From the NCBI GenBank assembly GCA_002299245.1, contig DBOI01000163.1:1-21734 (forward strand): a DNA stretch of 21,734 bases, read 5' to 3'. The DNA is from Hydrogenovibrio sp. UBA650 (GTDB lineage: Bacteria > Pseudomonadota > Gammaproteobacteria > Thiomicrospirales > Thiomicrospiraceae). A program made the translations under genes and the position numbers. The first letter of the stretch is position 1; every line of letters starts with the position of its first letter. Of this stretch, positions 1 through 8,728 are shown piece by piece. Under the pieces are notes generated by a model. It made no database searches. It saw only the letters and a program-made list of their open reading frames with translations, and was not told the DNA's origin.

Positions 1-1
1 T

Positions 2-166
2 TGCCATCAACAGGCCTCTATAGAATTACAAAACATGTTAATTCTAATACAGTTAAAAATGCGAATGACCAATAATGAAAATCAAAAATCGAAGGCGGTT
101 GCTAACAGCTTAGAGCTGCCAAAATTGATAATAGTTAACAAAAGCATCACAATTTGCAGGGACTAA
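2..166 (+). CDS. Possible C-terminal tail of an upstream gene (very uncertain)
   Basis: One plus-strand frame is open from the left edge for 54 codons to a TAA at 164-166. The residues begin with a hydrophobic/basic stretch (internal Met at codon 12) and end in a mixed segment finishing ICRD. I recognise no family. An open run of this length in AT-rich DNA can occur by chance, and no other evidence supports coding. It is listed only because a gene could enter from the left. Confidence 0.15.
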   Translation, partial: CHQQASIELQNMLILIQLKMRMTNNENQKSKAVANSLELPKLIIVNKSITICRD

Positions 167-338
167 ACCGCTACAATTCTGCTAGAATTGGACGAAAGTG
201 CATATCAGATCACTATCACCAACTCTATTTTTTGAACGATGAATTGTTGGTTTTAAAGACTAACCAGAATTAAGAAAATAGACATTTCCAGTCTCATGTT
301 TCTGAGACGTTAACGAATGGGGCAACGGTGCTCCATTT

Positions 339-509
339 TAGTGTCGTGTCCTAAACGGTGCTATGTAATTAGTGAGCCAAGAAAATGTCATATGCTAGGC
401 CACCGCCCAACAGTCAATCGCAAGAGCTGGCTATGGCCTAAAAGCTGCGCCATGACTTGAAAAGCAAAGCGGCTTATTGTTATGTTGCCTAATTTAGGAC
501 ACTACACTA
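339..509. repeat. 171-bp element with terminal inverted repeats (MITE-like)
   Basis: The segment is bounded by TAGTGTCGTGTCCTAAA at 339-355 and TTTAGGACACTACACTA at 493-509. These are inverted copies matching at 16 of 17 positions. Between them is a smaller perfect inverted repeat, TAGGCCA (396-402) and TGGCCTA (434-440). No open reading frame of note lies inside. A 9-bp direct repeat, AACGGTGCT, occurs at 324-332 and again at 354-362 across the left end. No clear target-site duplication flanks the ends. The structure suggests a miniature inverted-repeat element or an insertion-sequence remnant. I cannot assign a family. Confidence 0.5.
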
Positions 510-514
510 GGTTT

Positions 515-535
515 ACTTCTCAGAAGAGAAGTTTT
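515..535 (+). terminator. Weak hairpin with T-run before galU
   Basis: ACTTCTC (515-521) and GAGAAGT (526-532) form a perfect 7-bp stem around the loop AGAA and are followed by TTT. It could end a transcript from the left or lie in the galU leader. The stem is short and has only three G-C pairs, so termination would be weak. Confidence 0.3.
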
Positions 536-586
536 AGATTACTAAAATAAATACTGAACACACTATCAACGAAGGAGCTTGCCCTC

Positions 587-1477
587 ATGTCCAACACGCT
601 TTCTAAAGTAATTATCCCTGTTGCCGGTTTAGGTACGCGTTTTCTACCTGCAACAAAAGCAATTCCCAAAGAGATGATTACTTTAGTAGACGAACCACTT
701 ATCCAATATGTTGTTCGTGAGGCGGTCAATGCAGGGTTTACCCATATTGTTCTGGTTACCCACTCTTCGAAAGGAGCCATAGAGAACCATTTTGATCATA
801 ACTTTGAATTGGAAAAAACTCTGGCATTTAAAGATAAAACGGCGCTATTGCAGAAAGTCGAGAGCATTCTTCCAGAAGACGCCGATATTATATCTGTTAG
901 ACAACCTCAAGCCCTAGGTCTAGGTCACGCTATCCTCTGTGCTGCACCAATTATTGGTGACGAACCTTTTGGTGTTATCCTCCCAGACGTTATTTTGAAC
1001 AATGAATCAAGCGACCTGAGAAATATGGTTCTTGAGTTTGAAAAAACGGGCAAGAGTCAGATTATGGTTGAACCAGTTCCGAAATCAGAAGTCCATAAAT
1101 ATGGTATTGCAGACTGTTTAGGAGCTGACATAGAACCTGCAAAATCTTCAAGAATCGCCGCTATAATCGAAAAACCTAAAACGGAAGAAGCCCCCTCTAA
1201 CTTGTCTGTTACTGGACGCTATATCCTTGATAATCAGATAATGAACTTACTTAAGGTAACTCCAAAGGGAGCTGGTAATGAAATCCAGCTAACTGATGCC
1301 ATTGCCCAACTCATGGAGATCACCGATGTCGATGCATATCGCCTGGCAGGGCAAAGTTACGACTGTGGCGATAAACTCGGTTATCTGCAGGCCACCGTTG
1401 AATTTGCCCTAAATCATCCTGAATTAGGTAGTGATTTCAAAAACTGGTTAAAAGAGTACAGCAATGAAAAACTTTGA
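587..1477 (+). CDS. galU: UTP-glucose-1-phosphate uridylyltransferase
   Basis: Makes UDP-glucose and pyrophosphate from UTP and glucose-1-phosphate in the cytoplasm, supplying LPS and surface glycan synthesis. The 296-residue protein is close to E. coli GalU (302). The nucleotidyltransferase signature GLGTRFLPATKAIPKEM is near residues 14-30, and the substrate-binding IIEKPK is near residue 196, followed by the family-typical GRYIL. A good Shine-Dalgarno AAGGAG (572-577) lies 9 bases before the ATG. The gene overlaps the next one (pgi) by 14 bases, so the two are probably translationally coupled in an operon that also includes the UDP-glucose-dehydrogenase-like gene. Confidence 0.95.
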   Translation: MSNTLSKVIIPVAGLGTRFLPATKAIPKEMITLVDEPLIQYVVREAVNAGFTHIVLVTHSSKGAIENHFDHNFELEKTLAFKDKTALLQKVESILPEDADIISVRQPQALGLGHAILCAAPIIGDEPFGVILPDVILNNESSDLRNMVLEFEKTGKSQIMVEPVPKSEVHKYGIADCLGADIEPAKSSRIAAIIEKPKTEEAPSNLSVTGRYILDNQIMNLLKVTPKGAGNEIQLTDAIAQLMEITDVDAYRLAGQSYDCGDKLGYLQATVEFALNHPELGSDFKNWLKEYSNEKL

Positions 1478-3029
1478 TGCATATTCAAAACTTGAGGAAT
1501 TATCCCTTGAGGCCAAACAGAGACATTTAGCAGGCCTGTTTAACACAGACAATGATCGGTTCAAGAAATTCAATGCCACTATGGAAGGTATGGTGTTTGA
1601 CTACTCAAAACAGAATATTACTGCTGAAGAACGAAACGCACTGCTTGAACTTGCCGAACAGGCAGAGCTCAAAGCCTGGATACAAAAACTACTCTCTGGA
1701 GACAAAGTAAACCATACCGAAGGCAGAGCAGCAGGCCATACCTTTTTAAGAGACGTAAACAACCCAAAACCAGAGGTTTGTAACGAATGGCACAAGATGG
1801 AAGAGCTGGTTGATCGCCTCCACTCTAAGCAGTTGCGTGGATTTTCTGGTAAAGCGATCACCGACGTTATCAATATTGGGGTTGGAGGAAGTGACCTAGG
1901 TCCATTGATGATTACCCATGCCTTAAAAGGTCAAAGAAATGTCAATGCACCAGAACTGCATTTTGTTTCAACCTTGGATGGGACCCAGCTACAGCGCCTG
2001 CTTAAGGTGCTATCTGCAGAAACCACTCTGTTTATTGTCGCTTCCAAATCATTTACTACTATCGACACTCTCTCTTTAGCAAAGACTGCTCGTGAATGGG
2101 TTGAGCAGCACTCACAAAGTGAAGCTGGAACCATGCAACATTTTGTCGGTGTTTCAACCAATGTACCTAAAATGCAAGAGTGGGGCATTCTTCCAGACCA
2201 CCAACTTCAATTTTGGGACTGGGTTGGTGGTCGCTTTTCGCTATGGTCTGCAATTGGTTTGACCATTGCCATCCAACAAGGTATTGCAGGGTTTAAAGCC
2301 TTTCTGAGCGGCGGACATGAAATGGATGTCCATTTTCAAGAACAACCTTTTGAAAACAATATACCTGTTTTATTAGGGCTTTTAGGGGTTTGGAATATAA
2401 ACTTTCTGCAAGTTGCTGGCCAAGCAATACTGCCTTATGATTCGCGGCTTAAGTACCTAGCGAGCTATCTCGAACAGCTAGAAATGGAAAGTAATGGTAA
2501 ACACACTGATCGCGAAGGCGGCTTTGTTGATTATAGAACCTGCCCAATTCTTTGGGGGGAAGTCGGCCCAAATGCGCAGCACGCTTTTTACCAGTTGATG
2601 CATCAAGGAACCGAGCGTGTTATGGCTGACTTTGTTCTGTTTGCGACTCCAGCAGGAAAAACCGAACGTCACAAATATCACCACAACCTGAATATTGCCA
2701 ACTGCCTTGCGCAGAGCAGAGCTTTAATGATCGGTAAAACCGATCAAGACACTCACAAAGATTACCCTGGAGGTCAAGTCTCTAATACTATTCTGTTAGA
2801 AAAGCTCGATGCAAGGCATCTAGGTATGCTGATCTCACTTTATGAACATAAAGTTTTTGTTCAGTCTGTCATTTGGAACATCAATCCATTTGATCAGTGG
2901 GGAGTTGAGCTCGGTAAACAAATTGCCCTGGAAATCTTAGAAAAAATTGAACAAAAAGATCCATCTGAGTTCGATGCTTCAACTCAGGGAATCTTACATA
3001 GTATTTGGGACATAAACCATGAAAATTAA
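1464..3029 (+). CDS. pgi: Glucose-6-phosphate isomerase
   Basis: Interconverts glucose-6-phosphate and fructose-6-phosphate. The protein is 521 residues; E. coli Pgi has 549. Family motifs are intact: VINIGVGGSDLGP near residue 135, VASKSFTT for phosphate binding, GGRFSLWSAIG, the catalytic Glu in MESNGKHTD (E342), the catalytic His in QHAFYQLMHQGT (H373) and the active-site Lys in GVELGKQIA (K485). The start codon lies inside the end of galU, and the stop overlaps the start of the next gene by 11 bases. Three overlapping genes suggest one tightly coupled operon that channels hexose phosphate toward nucleotide sugars. Confidence 0.96.
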   Translation: MKNFDAYSKLEELSLEAKQRHLAGLFNTDNDRFKKFNATMEGMVFDYSKQNITAEERNALLELAEQAELKAWIQKLLSGDKVNHTEGRAAGHTFLRDVNNPKPEVCNEWHKMEELVDRLHSKQLRGFSGKAITDVINIGVGGSDLGPLMITHALKGQRNVNAPELHFVSTLDGTQLQRLLKVLSAETTLFIVASKSFTTIDTLSLAKTAREWVEQHSQSEAGTMQHFVGVSTNVPKMQEWGILPDHQLQFWDWVGGRFSLWSAIGLTIAIQQGIAGFKAFLSGGHEMDVHFQEQPFENNIPVLLGLLGVWNINFLQVAGQAILPYDSRLKYLASYLEQLEMESNGKHTDREGGFVDYRTCPILWGEVGPNAQHAFYQLMHQGTERVMADFVLFATPAGKTERHKYHHNLNIANCLAQSRALMIGKTDQDTHKDYPGGQVSNTILLEKLDARHLGMLISLYEHKVFVQSVIWNINPFDQWGVELGKQIALEILEKIEQKDPSEFDASTQGILHSIWDINHEN

Positions 3030-4269
3030 TGTTTTTGGAAGCACTATAAGTGCCATGGTCTGTGCTGGCTGCTTGGCCGAGACTGGTAACAACGTAACTT
3101 TAATTGGCGAGCTTCATGGCGATGAAGCCGAGCCAGGTTTAAGCAAACTGCTCGACTCTCAGATCAGTGCCAAACGCCTTACAGTGTCTGACACCCTCAA
3201 TAGCGAAGCAGAAACCCATATCATTGCCCTGGGACCCGATGACTGTGGAGAAGCCAAACAAATCGCCACATTGTTAAAGCGACATGCAGATCCCGACAGT
3301 ACAATTGTTGTACGTAGTAACTTTTCTATCGGCATAGTAGATCAGATTATCGATATCGCCCAATTAGAATATGCTATCAATCCTGATTTTGCCTCTGACG
3401 GGCACCAGATTGCGAGCTTTACTCGCCCCGATAGAATCATCATAGGAACCCATAGCAAAAAAATTAAAGACCAACTCCGTCGTCTGTATACGCCTTTTAA
3501 CCGAAACAAAGATGTCATTGTAGAAATGAGTCCGGCATCCGCTGAGCTAACTAAGTATGCAACAAATGCAATGCTCGCAACCCGAATTTCATTAATGAAT
3601 GAAATGGCATCCATTGCCGAAAATACAGGTGCCGATATTGAAGAAGTTCGTCTGGGATTAGGTGCAGACAAACGAATTGGTCGTGCATATCTCTACCCAG
3701 GGATAGGTTTTGGTGGCGACAACTTCACTCGTGACCTTGAGCGAATCCAGCGACTCTTGCCACATAGTAGCGATAATGCTGGTCAAAGTCTTTTGAAATC
3801 AGTTATCACAATTAACGACAACCAAAAAGAACTTTTCTTTAGAAAGCTCTGGCAACATTTTGATTGTAATCTAGAAGACAAAACAATCGCAATTTGGGGA
3901 CTAGGCTACAAACCCAATACCACCTCAGTTAAAAGCGCAGCTAGTGTTGCCTTGATTAATGCCTTTGCTCACCAAGGATGTCAACTACAACTGCATGACC
4001 CTTTTGCCATGCAAGAGTCCCGGAAGTGGATACATAAACACCTGACGCCCGCTGAACAGAGAAAAGTGAGCTTCCACGAAGACATGTATGCTGCTGCGGA
4101 AGGAGCCGATGCACTCTGTGTCTTAATCGAATACAAGGCCTTCTGGTCGCCGGATATTGAAACACTATCTGAAAAGATGCGCAGTAAAATCATTCTAGAT
4201 GGACGCAACCTCTACAATAAGCCTTGGTTAGAAGATCACGAATTCACTTACTATGGTGTAGGAAGGTAG
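3019..4269 (+). CDS. UDP-glucose/GDP-mannose dehydrogenase family protein lacking the catalytic Cys
   Basis: The 416-residue protein has the three-part layout of UDP-glucose 6-dehydrogenases: N-terminal Rossmann domain, central helix domain with ELTKYATNAMLATRISLMNE (K179), and C-terminal domain with IAIWGLGYKPNT. Position in an operon with galU would suit UDP-glucuronate synthesis. However, the usual GFGGSCFPKD active-site motif reads GFGGDNFTRD at 230-239, so the nucleophilic Cys is Asn235. The STVP motif is changed (RSNFS, about 99-103), NPEF reads NPDF (121-124), and the N-terminal GxGxxG reads GSTISA (7-12). The fold call is firm. Normal four-electron oxidation is doubtful. It may be an altered-function enzyme, a regulatory paralogue or a non-catalytic subunit. 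Confidence 0.85.
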   Translation: MKINVFGSTISAMVCAGCLAETGNNVTLIGELHGDEAEPGLSKLLDSQISAKRLTVSDTLNSEAETHIIALGPDDCGEAKQIATLLKRHADPDSTIVVRSNFSIGIVDQIIDIAQLEYAINPDFASDGHQIASFTRPDRIIIGTHSKKIKDQLRRLYTPFNRNKDVIVEMSPASAELTKYATNAMLATRISLMNEMASIAENTGADIEEVRLGLGADKRIGRAYLYPGIGFGGDNFTRDLERIQRLLPHSSDNAGQSLLKSVITINDNQKELFFRKLWQHFDCNLEDKTIAIWGLGYKPNTTSVKSAASVALINAFAHQGCQLQLHDPFAMQESRKWIHKHLTPAEQRKVSFHEDMYAAAEGADALCVLIEYKAFWSPDIETLSEKMRSKIILDGRNLYNKPWLEDHEFTYYGVGR

Positions 4270-4292
4270 GCCACTAAGTTAAAACAGAAAAA

Positions 4293-4324
4293 GTTCAGGC
4301 CTGTAATTTGTTACAGGCCTGAAC
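4293..4324 (-). terminator. Rho-independent terminator between convergent operons
   Basis: GTTCAGGCCTGTAA (4293-4306) and TTACAGGCCTGAAC (4311-4324) are perfect 14-bp inverted copies around a 4-base loop. Read on the minus strand the hairpin is followed by TTTTTCTGTTTTAAC, a classical U-rich tail, so it ends the lptF-lptG transcript. The plus-strand side has only a weak T-content, so termination of the galU operon there would be less efficient. Confidence 0.85.
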
Positions 4325-4329
4325 CTTAT

Positions 4330-5415
4330 TCAATCTACCTTTTCGAGCCAGTAATAGGCTCCACCAATCAATAAAAAAGCAGGAAGGAAAGCCGCCAATG
4401 CGATTGGTAATTGATAGACAACAGCAAGGTTTCCTGCCAATTGATTGATTAGATGAAAACTCATTCCAATCAGAACGCCCAAGAAGATCCTCTGCCCTAC
4501 CCCCACCTGCCTCATAGAACCAAAAATCAATGGGAACACAACGGCTATCATGGCAACTACCAACAATGGCATGGATACTTTGCGCCAGAACGAGAGTAGA
4601 TAAGGACTCGCATCCAAATCATTCTGTTGCATAAAACTGATCTGTTTATACAGTGACCAGGCACTCAAATATCGAGATTCAATATCCAGATTGGTAATAT
4701 CTTCAGGAAGAAGAGGAAAGTCCATCTTTAACTGTGCTTCTGTCGAAGTCTTTATATTCAACAAAAGCTTTTCGGTGACTGGCGAAGAGCTATTAACCAA
4801 TTCCTGTTTATCGATATCTATAAAATTCCAGGCCTCGTCAAAGTTTGCCTCTTCAGCCTGAATAATTTCAGCGAGCTTGCCATCTTGCATGCCATAAATT
4901 TGAATTCCAGCAAGCTTGCTATTAGATAAAACCTGCTCAACAAAGATAAAATTGTCTTCATCCTTAATCCAAAAACCATCACCTGATCCAATCGATAATG
5001 ATTTATTCATAGCCTCAGCTTTGATTTTTTTTGCGTAGGCTTCACTTTGAGGAGCAATAACCTCACCGATGAACAGCATTAACAGCCAGATTAACAGTGC
5101 CGTTTTTATCACTGCAAACAGAATGCGTTTTATTGACCAGCCTGTCACCCTGAGAACAGTCAATTCAGACTGATTCGCCAAAGCGCCTAATCCCATCAGG
5201 GCTCCAATCAGTAGTACCACCGGAAATGCCTCATAGCTGTAAACAGGCAATTTCAGTATAGTGTATAAAGAACTCAGTCCAAGAGTGTAGCGATCATTTA
5301 CATCGCCGAGCTGGTTCATAAACTCAAAAAACGCAAAAATTACCATCATCACCAACATTACCAAAAGAAAGTGATTAAAGACAATTGAACCAAGATAACG
5401 CTCAATTCGATTCAT
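4330..5415 (-). CDS. lptG: LPS export ABC transporter permease LptG
   Basis: Inner-membrane permease of the LptB2FG complex, which extracts LPS from the inner membrane and passes it to LptC-LptA. The protein has the YjgP/YjgQ layout: three N-terminal membrane helices, a periplasmic beta-jellyroll-like section in the middle and three C-terminal helices. The cytoplasmic coupling section GLGALANQSELTVLRVTGWS is typical of the family. I chose ATG at 5415 (361 residues, MNRIERYLG) because GGAGGG lies just upstream; the frame extends four codons further to a GTG at 5427. It overlaps the end of lptF by 14 bases and is the second gene of that pair. Confidence 0.93.
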   Translation of the reverse strand: MNRIERYLGSIVFNHFLLVMLVMMVIFAFFEFMNQLGDVNDRYTLGLSSLYTILKLPVYSYEAFPVVLLIGALMGLGALANQSELTVLRVTGWSIKRILFAVIKTALLIWLLMLFIGEVIAPQSEAYAKKIKAEAMNKSLSIGSGDGFWIKDEDNFIFVEQVLSNSKLAGIQIYGMQDGKLAEIIQAEEANFDEAWNFIDIDKQELVNSSSPVTEKLLLNIKTSTEAQLKMDFPLLPEDITNLDIESRYLSAWSLYKQISFMQQNDLDASPYLLSFWRKVSMPLLVVAMIAVVFPLIFGSMRQVGVGQRIFLGVLIGMSFHLINQLAGNLAVVYQLPIALAAFLPAFLLIGGAYYWLEKVD

Positions 5416-6532
5416 GATGCCCTCCACTCGCCATTGGAGCTAGCTTCTGTTTACTGTCATCAGAATTCGAAATCTGCCTGAATCTAAACTCAAAAAATGC
5501 AAAAACAGCAAACAACAGTAGGATCGGCCATAACCCAACCGCAACTGGCAAATTACCATTTTCTATGGCTTCTCGACCAACGATGAGTAGTTGATTGAAT
5601 ACTATATATAAAACCAGGGCTAAGAAAATTTTGGCAAACCGACCTTGTCTTGGCCCGGTTCGGCTCATTTTTAAACCGATTAGACCAAGGATTAAAATAC
5701 CGATAGGCGTGGCGATACGCCACTGTAACATCGCTTGATCTTTAAGATCATCCGAGCCCCATAGCTCAACTGTTGGTTTTTCAAACTTTTTAGTTTTCGC
5801 TTTGGTCGGTGTCAACTCAGGTAAAACGCCTCGAAAAACCGCAAACTTTTGGACACTCACAGAGCGACTTCCAGTAACCAAATCTGAGGATAATCCCTGA
5901 TAGCTGTAACCATCCTCCAATACCAGAACGACTCTTTGTTCAATCCATTCAAAGCGACCTATTGGAGCAGACAAAATCAAGTCAGTTTCAGCTGAGAGCA
6001 GTTTTATCCATACAGATTCCATGGTTCCATCAGCTCTAATTTCTTTGCTGTAAAGCACGCCTTGATTATTTGGCAATGTATTGAATTTTCCTGCAACCAG
6101 ACCACTGACGGGAGATATCTGTTGAGCATCAGTTAACAATATTCTCTCCTGTTGATAGGTCCAGGGTGACACCAGCATACTAATCCATACCATCAACAGC
6201 ACTATAGGTAGCAGGAAAACTACGACCATTTTTTTGAAGTATTGCGGCGCAATAGCACTGCTTTGCAAAACGACCATCTCCTGATCTTGATACAGCCTGC
6301 CAAAAGCAAGAATAACCGCCAGCAAAGCAACCAAAGGAAGTATGATTTCAAGAGCAGGCGGGATTTTTAGCAGCAGCAGTTTAAAAACTAGTTCGGAAGG
6401 CACCTTGCCCTGCATGGCCTCAGCTAACAACCTGGTTGCCTCGCTGCCAAACGTAATTAATAACAGAACTGTTAAAACCGCAATAAATGTCAATGACAGT
6501 TCTTTGAGAAGATATTTATCGAGTATTCGCAA
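5402..6532 (-). CDS. lptF: LPS export ABC transporter permease LptF
   Basis: Partner permease to LptG in the LPS exporter. It has 376 residues (E. coli LptF, 366) with the same plan: N-terminal helices near 12-32, 54-76 and 102-124, a periplasmic domain, then three helices from about 270 onward. The N-terminus MRILDKYLLKEL aligns by eye with the family, and the coupling-helix section AFGRLYQDQEMVVLQSSAI is characteristic. The start is a TTG at 6532 with a poor Shine-Dalgarno; an in-frame stop shortly upstream leaves no better start. Divergent transcription from pepA is the common gammaproteobacterial arrangement. Confidence 0.93.
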   Translation of the reverse strand: MRILDKYLLKELSLTFIAVLTVLLLITFGSEATRLLAEAMQGKVPSELVFKLLLLKIPPALEIILPLVALLAVILAFGRLYQDQEMVVLQSSAIAPQYFKKMVVVFLLPIVLLMVWISMLVSPWTYQQERILLTDAQQISPVSGLVAGKFNTLPNNQGVLYSKEIRADGTMESVWIKLLSAETDLILSAPIGRFEWIEQRVVLVLEDGYSYQGLSSDLVTGSRSVSVQKFAVFRGVLPELTPTKAKTKKFEKPTVELWGSDDLKDQAMLQWRIATPIGILILGLIGLKMSRTGPRQGRFAKIFLALVLYIVFNQLLIVGREAIENGNLPVAVGLWPILLLFAVFAFFEFRFRQISNSDDSKQKLAPMASGGHHESN

Positions 6533-6585
6533 AAACGTTTTCGCTCAATTAAAATAGATCAAATCTAATAATTTACAATTCGCTC

Positions 6586-6591
6586 ATTATA
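6586..6591 (-). promoter_or_regulatory. Candidate -10 box for lptF
   Basis: The minus strand reads TATAAT in the divergent lptF-pepA gap, about 55 bases before the lptF start. The matching -35 is weak: TATTGT at 17-base spacing, or TTGTTG at 15. The hexamer is perfect, but AT-rich DNA makes chance matches common. Confidence 0.4.
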
Positions 6592-6642
6592 CCGAAGCGA
6601 TCATAACAACAATAAAGAACAACATTAAGGAATATCGGCAGC

Positions 6643-8133
6643 ATGAACTCGATTCAATTCTCTTTTAACACCCAAACTTCTGAAACTGACACTCTTATTC
6701 TTCCTGTGAACGACAAGGGAGAAATTCCAGAGGTCGTTGAAAACATTACTGACAGAGACGTCTTGGCAACCACTGTTAAATCACTTTTTGACAATCAAGA
6801 CTACTCTGGAAAACCATCAAAAACCATGTTGCTTATTGATCCTTCGAAAACCCAATGGCATAGGGTTCTATTGGTAGGCGTTGGTAACTTAGAAAAACTA
6901 ACGGCCAAAAGTTACATCTCAATCGTAAAAGCAACGGCTGATGCACTTGATCATTGCGGCACAAAAACAGCAGTGAATGCTCTGGTTTTTATTGCTCCAC
7001 AGTCTATTGAAGAAGCTGCTCTCGCTTGGTCAACAATGCAAAATACAATGATTTTCCAGAAAAGTTTCTATGACTACACTCATGAAAGCCGTGGTGAACA
7101 TCAAGCTAAAGACCCGAATCTAGAGCAGGTAATATTTCCATGTAGTCAACAAACTTCTGCCGCTCTCCAGGGACAATCATCTGCAATTGGAATGGCCTTA
7201 ACCCAGGATCTGGCAAATATGCCAAGTAATTTCTGTACGCCTACTTATTTGGCAAACACCGCTGAAGAACTTGCCAAGACCTATGGCTTTGAATCCAATA
7301 TTCTTGATCGTCAACAGATGCTTGAAATAGGCATGGGAGCCTTTATGGCAGTAGCTCAAGGTAGCGATACTCCGCCGAAAATGATCTGTCTTTCCTATCA
7401 GGGGGCAGATGCTGATCAAGCGCCAATTGCTCTTGTCGGTAAAGGTGTGACTTTTGACACCGGAGGCATTTCATTGAAGCCTGGGGCGGCGATGGATGAA
7501 ATGAAATACGACATGGGAGGTGCGGCAACCGTGCTTGGTGTCTTTAAGGCAATCGGCGAGCTAAAGCCAAACATAAATGTGGTGGGTGTTATCCCTTCAA
7601 CAGAGAACATGCCTTCAGGCAATGCTGTCAAACCCGGCGATGTTGTCACTTCTCTATCCGGTCAAACCATTGAAATTCTCAATACTGATGCTGAAGGTCG
7701 TCTGATTCTATGTGATGCCTTAACCTACGTTCAACAAACTTACAAGCCAGCCAAAATCATCGATATGGCTACCTTGACCGGAGCTTGCATTATTGCTCTT
7801 GGGCATCATGTTTCTGCTGTTTTGGGTAACAACCAGCAACTGGTAGATCAAATTCGTGCTTCAGGTGAGCGCACCTATGACCGTTTCTGGCAACTCCCAC
7901 TTGGTGAAGAGTGGGATGAACAATTGAAATCAAACTTTGCAGATATGGCTAACATTGGCGGTCGTCCTGCTGGAACCATTACAGCGGCACAATTTTTGGC
8001 TCGCTATACCAAAGATATCAATTGGGCTCACTTAGACATAGCAGGTACTGCTTGGGTGAGTGGCAGCAATAAAGGAGCAACAGGCCGCCCTGTTCCGGCA
8101 CTAGTCGATTTCCTGCTAAAACAGGCTAACTAG
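6643..8133 (+). CDS. pepA: Leucyl aminopeptidase (M17), PepA
   Basis: Cytoplasmic hexameric aminopeptidase with two metal ions that releases N-terminal residues from peptides. In E. coli, PepA also binds DNA (Xer recombination, carAB control). The protein has 496 residues (E. coli 503). The M17 signature NTDAEGRL is at 347-354 and the metal/active-site stretch VGKGVTFDTGG begins at 265, giving K267 and D272, followed by the second catalytic-region lysine. The C-terminal catalytic half is fully conserved and the N-terminal domain diverges as usual. AAGGA at 6627-6631 lies 11 bases before the ATG. holC follows after 6 bases, so they are co-transcribed. Confidence 0.95.
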   Translation: MNSIQFSFNTQTSETDTLILPVNDKGEIPEVVENITDRDVLATTVKSLFDNQDYSGKPSKTMLLIDPSKTQWHRVLLVGVGNLEKLTAKSYISIVKATADALDHCGTKTAVNALVFIAPQSIEEAALAWSTMQNTMIFQKSFYDYTHESRGEHQAKDPNLEQVIFPCSQQTSAALQGQSSAIGMALTQDLANMPSNFCTPTYLANTAEELAKTYGFESNILDRQQMLEIGMGAFMAVAQGSDTPPKMICLSYQGADADQAPIALVGKGVTFDTGGISLKPGAAMDEMKYDMGGAATVLGVFKAIGELKPNINVVGVIPSTENMPSGNAVKPGDVVTSLSGQTIEILNTDAEGRLILCDALTYVQQTYKPAKIIDMATLTGACIIALGHHVSAVLGNNQQLVDQIRASGERTYDRFWQLPLGEEWDEQLKSNFADMANIGGRPAGTITAAQFLARYTKDINWAHLDIAGTAWVSGSNKGATGRPVPALVDFLLKQAN

Positions 8134-8139
8134 AATTAA

Positions 8140-8622
8140 ATGGAACATTCTAAAAATGCTTCAACCAATTCAAAAGCCGCAGACGAAAAAGCTGCGGCCG
8201 ATGTGCTTTTTTATGTTCTAAATAGTTCGCAGCCAGATCAAAGAGAGCTGTTTCTTAGTAAGTTACTCAAAACCATTTGGAAACAACAACGAATGGTTGA
8301 TATACGTTTTCCCAATGATCAAGAAGCCCAGCGCTACGACCTAAACCTGTGGAGTTTCAGACCTGAAAGTTTCATTCATCACGCCCTTGAAAATAGTGCC
8401 CCAGCTCCTATTCAGATCTACGGCGAGACCATAAGCCAGCCATGTGAAGACGTACTGATCAATATGCATCCTAGCTTTTGTGAATTTCACAACAGGTATC
8501 AACGTACCATCGAGGTTCTTGACCAGTCGGAATATCTATTGGAAATGGGACCTATACGCTGGAAACAATACCAGCAGGCTGGGATTGAACCAACTATCCA
8601 TAAAATCGGATTCACAAATTGA
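8140..8622 (+). CDS. holC: DNA polymerase III chi subunit
   Basis: Chi links the clamp loader (through psi) to single-strand DNA-binding protein at the replication fork. The 160-residue protein is slightly longer than E. coli HolC (147) because of an Ala/Lys/Ser-rich N-terminal extension of about 18 residues. Family features are visible: ADVLFYVL as the first strand, FPNDQEAQRYDLNLWSFRPESFIHH in the middle, and a C-terminal segment ending RWKQYQQAG, comparable to the RYKAYRVAG of E. coli. The pepA-holC order is conserved, but valS, which follows holC in E. coli, is absent and pilT comes next. The Shine-Dalgarno is poor, so coupling to pepA is likely. Confidence 0.9.
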   Translation: MEHSKNASTNSKAADEKAAADVLFYVLNSSQPDQRELFLSKLLKTIWKQQRMVDIRFPNDQEAQRYDLNLWSFRPESFIHHALENSAPAPIQIYGETISQPCEDVLINMHPSFCEFHNRYQRTIEVLDQSEYLLEMGPIRWKQYQQAGIEPTIHKIGFTN

Positions 8623-8649
8623 TAAAGGTTTAATTGAGGCCTGTTAAAT

Positions 8650-8704
8650 CGTACAAAATGGCTACGTTTGCGGTTAAAATTGCATTTGTAATTAATTTTG
8701 TACG
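8650..8704. repeat. 10-bp perfect inverted repeat in the pilT leader
   Basis: CGTACAAAAT (8650-8659) and ATTTTGTACG (8695-8704) are perfect inverted copies separated by 35 AT-rich bases, ending 24 bases before the pilT start. It could be a paired operator or an mRNA leader stem. The identical decamer appears again at 16228-16237 upstream of the aminotransferase gene. Confidence 0.45.
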
Positions 8705-8728
8705 TCATATATCGAAGGTCGATGTCAT

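Noticed and set aside
401..490. Possible integron attC site (GCCCAAC followed by a palindromic region)
   Set aside because: The matching GTTRRRY core at the other end is not present, and there is no integrase or cassette structure nearby.
6342..6557. 71-residue frame antisense to the start of lptF
   Set aside because: It lies almost wholly inside lptF on the opposite strand, has no recognisable domain, and looks like a shadow of the real gene.
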